A DNA stretch of 7,036 nt from an uncultured Burkholderiales bacterium (GTDB lineage: Bacteria > Pseudomonadota > Gammaproteobacteria > Burkholderiales > Burkholderiaceae_C): positions 1 to 7,036 of the forward strand of contig CAJBLW010000244.1 of assembly GCA_903953985.1 (NCBI GenBank), read 5' to 3'. Shown here piece by piece: positions 1 through 5,453 of the stretch. The notes beneath the pieces are model-generated. The model worked only from the letters and a program-made list of their open reading frames with translations. It did not search any database and was not told where the DNA came from. The stretch's first letter is position 1; each line of letters begins with the position of its first letter. A program made the position numbers and the translations under genes.

Positions 1-47
1 CCCTAAGCAACGCGGTGGGAGACGTCTTTCAGCCAAAGGGGCAGTCA

Positions 48-1265
48 ATGCATGTGTGTGTCATGGGCGCGGGAATTGTGGGCCTGAGCACGGCCTACGC
101 GCTCACACAAAGGGGCCACCGTGTCACGGTCATTGACCAGGCCGAAGCGGGCCAGGGCGCCAGTGGCGGCAACGGGGCTCAACTGAGCTACGCCTACGTT
201 CAACCCATGGCCGACCCCGGCATTTGGGCCCAATTGCCCAAGTTGCTGCTCTCGCCCTCATCTGCCCTCAAAATCCGGCCGCAATGGGACCCCGCTCAAT
301 GGTCCTGGCTGCTGCAGTTTTTAAAAGCCTGCAACACCACCCAGTCTCACAGCACCACGGCGCAACTGCTGCGCCTGGCTGCCCAAAGCCGTGCCACCCT
401 CGACCTTTGGCGCACGCAAGAAGCACTGGATTTTGATTTTTCCAGCAGCGGCAAGCTGGTGATGTTCCGCTGCGCCTCTGACTTTGCAGACGCTCGCCAA
501 CAATTGGCTTTGCAGCAGCACTTGGGCGGGGCACCGCAACAAGCGGTCTCAAGCGACGAAGCTTGCGCCATCGAGCCCGCCTTGACCCCGCGCCGTGATG
601 CCTTTGCAGGCGGCATTTACACCGTCAGCGAATGCGCCGCCGATTGCCTCAAGCTGTGCCAGTCGCTGGTACAAATTTTGTCGGCTCGGGGCGTGCACTG
701 GTGCATGGGCCAAGCGGTGGAGCGGATGATTGTGCGTGAGGATCGGTTGCAAGCGGTGCAACTGCGCAACGGCCAGGACATCTCGGCAGACGCTTTTGTG
801 CTGAGCACCGGCCACAGCGCCCCGGCACTGGCGGCGCAGGTGGGCATCCGCTTGCCCATTTACCCCCTCAAGGGCTACAGCATCACCGTCGACACCGACG
901 GTCCCAGCCTGGCCCCACGGGTCAGCATCACCGACAGCGCCCGCAAAGTGGTCTTTGCCCGTTTGGGCGATCGCCTGCGCGTGGCGGGCATGGTCGAATT
1001 GGTTGGCCGCGACACCCGCGTGCTTCAACAGCGCATCGACAGTTTGCAGCACGACACACAGGACTTGTTTGGCGACTGCTCACGCTGGCGCGATGTTCAG
1101 CCCTGGACCGGCATGCGCCCGGCCACCCCCACGGGCTTGCCTGTTGTCGGTCGACAGGCGCCAGGCCCCAACAACCTGTGGCTCAACGCGGGCCACGGCG
1201 GTTTGGGTTTCACGCTGGCGGCCGGCTCGGCCGACATCGTGGCCCAAGCCATCACCAGCCCCTGA
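48..1265 (+). CDS. dadA: FAD-dependent D-amino-acid dehydrogenase (DadA family)
   Basis: Predicted 405-residue flavoprotein that oxidatively deaminates D-amino acids to 2-oxo acids and passes electrons to the respiratory chain, so it should act at the inner face of the cytoplasmic membrane. The N-terminus has the Rossmann dinucleotide-binding motif GAGIVG (residues 7-12), ending in the acidic VID at 28-30. Next come an ASGGNGAQLSYAY stretch (38-50) and a DPGIW/LLLSPSS region that match the DadA pattern. The C-terminal FAD/substrate block WTGMRPATPTGLPVVG (353-368) and NAGHGGLGFT (380-389) is the strongest family signature. Length is close to the usual 410-430 residues. I chose ATG 48 over an in-frame GTG at 15 because AAAGGGG (35-41) lies 6 bases upstream and the Rossmann strand starts directly after it. 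A terminator follows, so the gene probably ends its transcript. The exact amino-acid substrate cannot be read; a related deaminating oxidase (glycine or sarcosine oxidase-like) is the main alternative. The symbol reflects family, not proven orthology. Confidence 0.85.
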   Translation: MHVCVMGAGIVGLSTAYALTQRGHRVTVIDQAEAGQGASGGNGAQLSYAYVQPMADPGIWAQLPKLLLSPSSALKIRPQWDPAQWSWLLQFLKACNTTQSHSTTAQLLRLAAQSRATLDLWRTQEALDFDFSSSGKLVMFRCASDFADARQQLALQQHLGGAPQQAVSSDEACAIEPALTPRRDAFAGGIYTVSECAADCLKLCQSLVQILSARGVHWCMGQAVERMIVREDRLQAVQLRNGQDISADAFVLSTGHSAPALAAQVGIRLPIYPLKGYSITVDTDGPSLAPRVSITDSARKVVFARLGDRLRVAGMVELVGRDTRVLQQRIDSLQHDTQDLFGDCSRWRDVQPWTGMRPATPTGLPVVGRQAPGPNNLWLNAGHGGLGFTLAAGSADIVAQAITSP

Positions 1266-1316
1266 AAAAATCCGCCTCAAGCGAAATGGTCGAAAGATCG
1301 GTGCCCGTCAACAAGC

Positions 1317-1342
1317 ACCGCTTAGCGCCAAGCGGTTATTTT
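1317..1342 (+). terminator. Rho-independent terminator after the DadA-family gene
   Basis: ACCGCTT (1317-1323) pairs perfectly with AAGCGGT (1330-1336) around the six-base loop AGCGCC. It is followed by the U-rich tract TATTTT (1337-1342). It lies about 50 bases after the DadA-type stop codon. The 7-bp stem is short and the U tract is interrupted by one A, but the position and shape fit an intrinsic terminator. Confidence 0.65.
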
Positions 1343-1353
1343 CCCTTGTGTTT

Positions 1354-1477
1354 TGAATCAAAAAAGGCCCTTTACAGCGGCCAGTCAGTTGACAGACCTC
1401 CAAAGAATAATAATTTTTAAATGTCTACCCGTTATTGATTTATTACTCATAAAAATTATTTTTTATTTTTTGATTCA
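1354..1477. repeat. Nested perfect inverted repeats in an A+T-rich tract
   Basis: The outer arms are TGAATCAAAAAA (1354-1365) and TTTTTTGATTCA (1466-1477), 12 bp and perfect. The inner arms are AATAATTTTTA (1409-1419) and TAAAAATTATT (1450-1460), 11 bp and perfect, with a 30-base spacer. The arms are nested, so the whole block could fold as one interrupted stem or act as paired operator sites. Low sequence complexity makes chance pairing more likely than in average DNA. Confidence 0.5.
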
Positions 1478-1546
1478 TCTTTATACCTATGTGAAGCGTG
1501 CTGAACCCAAGGCAAAAGATGGAAACTGGGTATACGGGTGATAACC

Positions 1547-1579
1547 CCTAGGCAAGCAGCCGCCTAAAGCCTTGCGAGG
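1547..1579 (+). promoter_or_regulatory. Possible RNA switch hairpins covering a ribosome binding site
   Basis: GCAAG (1552-1556) can pair with CTTGC (1571-1575), and the stem continues across a small internal loop with CCT (1547-1549) and AGG (1577-1579). This would bury the Shine-Dalgarno-like GAGGA (1576-1580) in front of ATG 1584. A competing hairpin, TAGGC (1549-1553) with GCCTA (1562-1566) around an eight-base loop, uses the same bases and would leave GAGGA free. Just upstream, GGGT-GATA-ACCC (1537-1548) could form a third small hairpin with a GNRA-type loop. I did not recognise a known riboswitch class, including the B12 class. The pairings are seen; the regulatory role is inference. 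Confidence 0.3.
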
Positions 1580-1583
1580 AACC

Positions 1584-1625
1584 ATGGAAAGCGGTAAGGT
1601 CAAAGAACACTCTTGGACTTCTTGA
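1584..1625 (+). CDS. Possible 13-residue leader ORF coupled to the B12-binding regulator
   Basis: A short reading frame encodes MESGKVKEHSWTS and stops at TGA 1623-1625. It has a Shine-Dalgarno-like GAGGA (1576-1580) only three bases before the ATG, which is closer than usual. Its stop shares one base with ATG 1625 of the downstream regulator (TGATG), the arrangement seen in termination-reinitiation coupling. The regulator ATG itself has no good ribosome binding site, which gives the short ORF a plausible job. The peptide has no run of one amino acid that would suggest classical attenuation. It could be a chance ORF. Confidence 0.3.
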   Translation: MESGKVKEHSWTS

Positions 1626-2551
1626 TGTACCTCAATTTACCGGGCCTACACTTCAACCCGTTGAAGGAACACATAAGCGCATTGCTCACGCTCATGTCGT
1701 CCTTGGGTGGACAATTGAGCACCTTTCGGTCGCAGTCCAACAATGCCGACGCCTTGAATGCACAGGACGAGTGCAAAAGGTCTTTGACCGAGGCCATCGA
1801 GACCCAGATCATTCCGCGGTTGGTGCAAGCTCACCGGGTATCGTTGTCCGAAGCTGACCCCGCCACACTGGGCCCTGGCATCTCGCCCAAGCAACTGGCC
1901 ACGTTTGTGGCTTTGAGCAAATCCAGTCAGGCCAGCGAGACCACCCAATTCATCGATGAGCTGCTCCACCAGGGCGTCACCACCGACCGGATTTTCCTGG
2001 ATCTGATCGCCCCTGCTGCGCGGCAGCTGGGCCAGATGTGGGATCAAGACCTGTGCGACTTCACCGAAGTCACTTGTGGCTTGGTGCGCATGCACGAGAT
2101 CACGCACCGCCTGGGCTTTGAATACCAAAACGGTCCGCAACTGGGTGGCGACGTAAAGCGCATCATGTTGGCCTCGGCCCCCGGCTCGCAGCATTTTTTG
2201 GGCATGACCATCGTGTCGGACTTTTTCCGCAAAGCCGGCTGGGACGTGGTCATCGAAATCTCGGTCTCCGAAAAAGAACTGCTGCACGCAGTCAACAACG
2301 AGTGGTTTGACGTCATTGGTATCTCGTGCGCCACCGAAACGCAACTCAAGGCCCTGCCCAGCCTGATCCGCGCCCTCAAGGCCGCATCGGGCAACCCCGA
2401 ACCGGGCGTGCTGCTGGGTGGTCCCATTTTCACTTTGCAAAAACATGACGCCCGCAGCCTGGGCGCCGACGGCATTTGCGTGGACGTGAAAGAAGCCGTG
2501 GCGCTGGCGGCTTCTTTTCGCGAAGGCCCCAGCCCGGTGGCCAACGCCTGA
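1625..2551 (+). CDS. Cobalamin (B12)-binding regulator, AerR/PpaA-like
   Basis: Predicted 308-residue soluble protein with a helical cap domain followed by a C-terminal Rossmann-type B12-binding domain. The cap (about 85-165) contains GQMWDQDLCDFTEVTCGLVRMHE. Its Trp-139 and the WxxDxxxFxEVT pattern resemble the AerR/PpaA regulators of purple-bacterial photosynthesis genes rather than the Wx9EH form of MerR-type CarH. The B12 domain (178-300) has SAPGSQHFLG; His-190 in HxxG is the likely lower cobalt ligand, and LLGGP (263-267) matches the glycine pair near the nucleotide tail. There is no DNA-binding HTH at the N-terminus, so action through a partner repressor such as PpsR/CrtJ is the family expectation. 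The first 60 residues are not recognisable. An in-frame TTG lies at 1613; ATG 1625 is preferred because it overlaps the leader-ORF stop. No photosynthesis gene is in the window, so the role here is inferred from family only. Confidence 0.75.
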   Translation: MYLNLPGLHFNPLKEHISALLTLMSSLGGQLSTFRSQSNNADALNAQDECKRSLTEAIETQIIPRLVQAHRVSLSEADPATLGPGISPKQLATFVALSKSSQASETTQFIDELLHQGVTTDRIFLDLIAPAARQLGQMWDQDLCDFTEVTCGLVRMHEITHRLGFEYQNGPQLGGDVKRIMLASAPGSQHFLGMTIVSDFFRKAGWDVVIEISVSEKELLHAVNNEWFDVIGISCATETQLKALPSLIRALKAASGNPEPGVLLGGPIFTLQKHDARSLGADGICVDVKEAVALAASFREGPSPVANA

Positions 2552-2610
2552 TTGCTGGGCTGTCATCCCTCTCTTGCATTGAGGCTTCCTTCATCAGCTT
2601 GCTAGTGATT

Positions 2611-2706
2611 GTTATCCCGGACTCGATCCGGGTTCCATGACTTGCTTGCGCCGATTGCAAAAGGCTGAGGTGCATTCTGGATTCCGGGTCTTCGCCCAGG
2701 ATGGCA
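2611..2706. repeat. REP-like composite inverted repeat
   Basis: The left arm contains the perfect hairpin CCCGGA-CTCGA-TCCGGG (2616-2632) followed by TTCCATGA. The right arm (2677-2706) has the imperfect counterpart CCGGGTCTTCGCCCAGG (2684-2700) preceded by TGGATT and followed by ATGGCA. Read on the opposite strand, the right arm resembles the left, so the element is a degenerate inverted pair about 96 bp long. Elements of the type CCCGGACTCGATCCGGG with TGGATTCCGGGT are common intergenic repeats in proteobacteria. It could stabilise or end the upstream transcript. The whole gap 2552-2762 holds nothing else I can support. Confidence 0.55.
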
Positions 2707-2762
2707 AAATCTGACGGTTCAAGACACCGACCGCAGCAGCAGCCCCACATGTGACCCCGTCT

Positions 2763-3140
2763 ATGACAAAACCTGATTTGACCGCAGACCCCATCACCGC
2801 CATCGGCATGAGCGCAGGCAACGTGTCCGCACTCATCGGCATGGCGTGGCAAGACGACACCCCGTTCGAAGCCATGGCCCTGCAATTTGGTTTGAGCGAG
2901 GGCCAAGTGATCGCTCTGATGCGAGAGCACCTCAAAGCCCGGGCTTTCAAGGTCTGGCGCATGCGGGTGCGCGGTCGCGCCACCAAACACCAAGCTTTGC
3001 AGCACGCTCGAAACCGCACAGCACCTGAGCACGCGGGGTCTACCCGCACCTTGCTCGAGCCCGACCACCGGCCGTTTCAGAGCGAATCTGAACCGTTGGC
3101 CTTGCCGCGGACAGGGGTCACCGCGGCCTCTTTGCGCTGA
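2763..3140 (+). CDS. TIGR03643/DUF2805 family small protein
   Basis: Predicted 125-residue protein of unknown function. The core (about 22-80) reads SALIGMAWQDDTPFEAMALQ, then FGLSEGQVIALMREHLK, FKVWRMRVRGRATKH. The conserved MAW-D-TPFEA, QFGLSE, LMR and FKxWRxRVxGRxTKH pattern is typical of the TIGR03643/DUF2805 family and looks like a helix-turn-helix-like fold, but DNA binding is unproven. Family members are usually about 70-90 residues. Here a charged, Pro-rich tail of about 45 residues (82-125) is added and is probably disordered. No clear ribosome binding site precedes ATG 2763; an in-frame GTG at 2751 and ATG at 2808 are alternatives, and the core would be intact with all three. It is separated from the B12-binding regulator by the REP-like element and ends 3 bases before the convergent Stealth gene. 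Confidence 0.75.
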   Translation: MTKPDLTADPITAIGMSAGNVSALIGMAWQDDTPFEAMALQFGLSEGQVIALMREHLKARAFKVWRMRVRGRATKHQALQHARNRTAPEHAGSTRTLLEPDHRPFQSESEPLALPRTGVTAASLR

Positions 3141-3143
3141 CGC

Positions 3144-4256
3144 TCAAGCCCTGCGGCGCGACCCGGACACCGGGCTTTGGTGAGCCGCTGCCGCTTGCAC
3201 CCCTTGGTGAATCTCGGCGGCCCCGGCCAGCACGGCCGACCCGCTCACCGCAACGCCCTGCGACTGCTCAAAGCCCGAAGCCTGCGGCAGCATGGCCTGC
3301 AGCACCGACTGCACCTGTTGCAAACGCGGATCGTCCAAGTGGGCATCATCGGTGGTGTCATTGATGCAAAAAAAGTCGAGTGCCCCAAACTCGGCCGCCA
3401 AGGCCTGCAGTTGGGTCTGCTGATCGACGTCACCCGTAGACACATGGCGATGACGGTAAGTGCGCATCTGTGCCAAGCCATGGGCCAGCGCCCAACGCAG
3501 CACAAAGTCCGACACGATGGTCGGCTTGTCCCAGCTGCGGAACACCGTCGAGCGCACACCCGCAAACAACTCGGGGGCCGCGCCCTCCAGCTCCTGCAGC
3601 AGCGAACGACGCATGGGCCGGGGCGAATGGGCAAAGGTGCGGAAGGTGCTTTGGTAGAGCGGGTCTTGCTGGCGGCTGAGCGGCAAGGCCTGACCCGCCA
3701 GCGCAGCGCCCGCTTGCGCCCTTAGCCATTCGATCGACAAGCGGCAGGCATTCTCCAGCGAAGTTGCATCCATGCGCATGGCCTCGTCGGTGACGGGTGG
3801 CTCGTCAGACCAGGTCAGGTAAAAACCATCGGGCGTGAACCAGTCGGCCGGATTCAGCGGTGCGCCCAAAAACACATCGTCGTTGAAATAAAAATAACGC
3901 TCAGACAAACCCGGAATGTGGTGAATCCACGATTCGATGTGGCCCGAATCGAAGGTGGGCAAGGAGGACTCGGGCATCAACTCGCGGTGATCCACCAGCG
4001 TCAACCGGTCCGAGGGGCGCAGCCAGTTCGGTGCTTGCGCATCGGTCACGATATAAACATGACCGTGTTGCGGGAAAAATTTCTCCAGCGCACGCAAGCT
4101 GTAGCGCAGTTCATGGTTGTCGCGAAAGCGGCCCTCCACGTTGCTGTAACGCGCCATGGCCGCGCCTGTGTCGCGGGGCAATTGCGCCAAAGCCGCTTGG
4201 CGTTTGTCCCGCCAGCTCGAGTCGTTGCCGTCCACCCACAGATACACCACATCCAT
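3144..4256 (-). CDS. Stealth-family sugar-phosphate transferase
   Basis: Predicted 370-residue cytoplasmic or membrane-associated enzyme of the Stealth family, which transfers hexose-1-phosphate or N-acetylhexosamine-1-phosphate from a nucleotide sugar. Members include bacterial capsule polymerases and the animal GlcNAc-1-phosphotransferase. All four conserved regions are visible: CR1 DVVYLWVDGND (2-12); CR2 RFRDNHELRYSLRALEKF through YIVTDAQAPNWL (43-79); CR3 SGHIESWIHHIPGLSERYFY with FNDDVFLG (104-131); and CR4 near FFCINDTTDD (295-304). The tail (about 325-370) is Ala/Ser/Gln-rich and not conserved. The start is ATG 4256 because CR1 begins right there, as is common in the family. A longer TTG start at 4349 would add 31 unconserved residues. 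The ribosome binding site is weak. Its location near a flippase and a glycosyltransferase supports a role in a phosphate-linked surface glycan. The acceptor and donor cannot be read. Confidence 0.85.
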   Translation of the reverse strand: MDVVYLWVDGNDSSWRDKRQAALAQLPRDTGAAMARYSNVEGRFRDNHELRYSLRALEKFFPQHGHVYIVTDAQAPNWLRPSDRLTLVDHRELMPESSLPTFDSGHIESWIHHIPGLSERYFYFNDDVFLGAPLNPADWFTPDGFYLTWSDEPPVTDEAMRMDATSLENACRLSIEWLRAQAGAALAGQALPLSRQQDPLYQSTFRTFAHSPRPMRRSLLQELEGAAPELFAGVRSTVFRSWDKPTIVSDFVLRWALAHGLAQMRTYRHRHVSTGDVDQQTQLQALAAEFGALDFFCINDTTDDAHLDDPRLQQVQSVLQAMLPQASGFEQSQGVAVSGSAVLAGAAEIHQGVQAAAAHQSPVSGSRRRA

Positions 4257-4468
4257 GGGCTCGTCTTTGAGGTGGTGGATGCCAGCTTGCGCTGGGCCTG
4301 CAGGCGTCTGAGCGGTAGTGCGGGCAGTTGAGGGTCTGAAATTTTTCAAGCGGCAAGTCTATCAGCGGGCCACGCACGCATTTTCAATACCCGCCCCAGG
4401 GACAGGGCCACTGCACCCATCCCCTGGTGCGCACACCCCATACGTCCCCCAAAATGCCTACAAGCCCG
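4257..4468. promoter_or_regulatory. Intergenic region upstream of the Stealth gene
   Basis: No gene is seen in this gap between the AEC permease and the Stealth gene. On the - strand a -35-like TTGAAA (4387-4382) is followed after 17 bases by TGATAG (4364-4359), a poor -10. A perfect dyad TGAAA-TT-TTTCA lies at 4337-4348 and could be an operator. CCAGGG (4396-4401) and CCCTGG (4421-4426) could form a weak hairpin, but no U tract follows. The length of the gap suggests that the Stealth gene may have its own promoter. Confidence 0.3.
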
Positions 4469-5419
4469 TCAAACAGGGTGCCACTGCAACAACCACAACA
4501 GCGCGCTGAGCGTGAAAAACGACAGCACCGTGGTCACGAGTAAGGCCGCAGCGCTCACCGATCCGTGGCCGTGACGCTGGTTCAAGATGGTGTAGATGCC
4601 CAACATGGGCATCGCCCCAGTGAGCAATGCAGCGGCGCGCAAAGCGGGGTCTTCAATGGGCACCAGCCAGACCAGCACGGCCCACATGGCCAGCGGGTGC
4701 AGCACCAGCTTGCCCAGCGCAATTGGCAGCACGGTGCCCTGCAGCCCCCGCGCCTGCAAGCCCACCAAAGAGCCCCCAATCACAAACAGCGCCAGCACCG
4801 CACTGGACTGCGCAAACAAATGGATGGTGCGCCCCAAAGGCTCGGGCATTTGCAGGCCAGAGAGCGAAAACGCAACACCTGTCAACACACCCCAAATCAT
4901 GGGATTTTTGAGCACATTTTTCAACGTTAGAAGAAGCACACTTTTCGACTGCTCGGGTCGGCCTTGCGCGTCGGCAATGGCCAGCAGCAAAGGCAACAGC
5001 AAGAAGTTTTCGACCACCATGTTCAAAGCCAGCGCCACCCCGGCCACCGAACCAAACGACAAAAAAATGATGGGGTAACCCACAAAGCCGCTGTTCGGGC
5101 ACGACATGCCCATGGCCATCATGCTGCTGTAACTCAGGCCCTGGCCCAGTACCTTGCGCGCCCAACACAGGCCCAGGCCCAACACCAGCAAAGACCCCAG
5201 GGCAAAAGCCAGCAAATAGTTCAGGTTCAAGATCTCCGCCACGCTGCGCTGAGACAGCGCGTTGAACAGCAAAGCAGGCAGCGCCAGCTGCAGCGTGAAC
5301 CGCCCAAACACCTGCAACTCGGACTTGGCAAAAAGCCCCATGCGGGTGCACAGATAGCCCAAGCCAATGGTCAGGTAAATGGGGACGGTGATGCCCAGAA
5401 TGTTCAAGATCGTGGTCAT
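4469..5419 (-). CDS. AEC (auxin efflux carrier) family permease
   Basis: Predicted 316-residue inner-membrane protein with about ten hydrophobic helices in two groups separated by the polar loop ADAQGRPEQSKS (149-160). This matches the usual 300-320 residue bacterial AEC permease. Family marks include the N-terminal GLGYLCTRMGLF (19-30), LALPALLFNAL (45-55), CPNSGFVGYPIIF (107-119, the broken helix of the first repeat), LKNPMIWG (170-177) and TGAMPMLGIYTILN (267-280, the second-repeat counterpart). Bacterial relatives carry out secondary transport of small organic anions such as malate or malonate; the substrate cannot be told here. Plant auxin efflux is a family name only. The start at ATG 5419 begins directly before the first helix. 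It starts 34 bases after the flippase stop and may be co-transcribed with it, but a function in glycan synthesis is not expected. Confidence 0.85.
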   Translation of the reverse strand: MTTILNILGITVPIYLTIGLGYLCTRMGLFAKSELQVFGRFTLQLALPALLFNALSQRSVAEILNLNYLLAFALGSLLVLGLGLCWARKVLGQGLSYSSMMAMGMSCPNSGFVGYPIIFLSFGSVAGVALALNMVVENFLLLPLLLAIADAQGRPEQSKSVLLLTLKNVLKNPMIWGVLTGVAFSLSGLQMPEPLGRTIHLFAQSSAVLALFVIGGSLVGLQARGLQGTVLPIALGKLVLHPLAMWAVLVWLVPIEDPALRAAALLTGAMPMLGIYTILNQRHGHGSVSAAALLVTTVLSFFTLSALLWLLQWHPV

Positions 5420-5453
5420 GGGGCGGTCTTCTGAATGTCTGTGCAGCTCGCGC

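Larger units (their letters stand above)
1343..1583. promoter_or_regulatory. A+T-rich non-coding leader/promoter region of the B12-binding regulator
   Basis: This gap holds no convincing gene longer than a short leader ORF. From about 1385 to 1490 the DNA is strikingly A+T-rich compared with its flanks. A perfect -35-like TTGACA sits at 1389-1394, but only a weak -10-like TAATTT (1411-1416, 16-base spacing) follows, so the promoter is uncertain. A small dyad TTTTGA-A-TCAAAA lies at 1351-1363. Two nested perfect inverted repeats cover 1354-1477 and are listed separately. The segment 1508-1580 is G/C-richer and can fold into several hairpins, which suggests a structured 5' untranslated region. 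It probably contains the promoter and operator sites of the downstream regulator gene. Confidence 0.45.

Noticed and set aside
15..47. GTG start at 15 for the DadA-type gene
   Set aside because: A good ribosome binding site AAAGGGG lies 6 bases before ATG 48, and the Rossmann strand begins immediately after that ATG.
1490..1507. PpsR/CrtJ-like site TGT-N12-ACC upstream of the AerR/PpaA-like gene
   Set aside because: The expected palindrome is TGT-N12-ACA; one half-site base is wrong and no second site was found nearby, so chance is a sufficient explanation.
1500..1583. Known riboswitch in the regulator leader (B12, c-di-GMP, fluoride or glycine class)
   Set aside because: The conserved boxes of these classes, as I know them, are not present; only generic hairpins are seen.
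1646..2566. 306-residue open frame on the - strand opposite the B12-binding regulator
   Set aside because: It mirrors the regulator gene, has no recognisable motif, and the + strand frame carries clear family motifs. Long antisense frames are common in GC-rich DNA.
4257..4349. Longer Stealth protein starting at TTG 4349
   Set aside because: The added 31 residues are unconserved and CR1 begins directly after ATG 4256, the typical start in this family.
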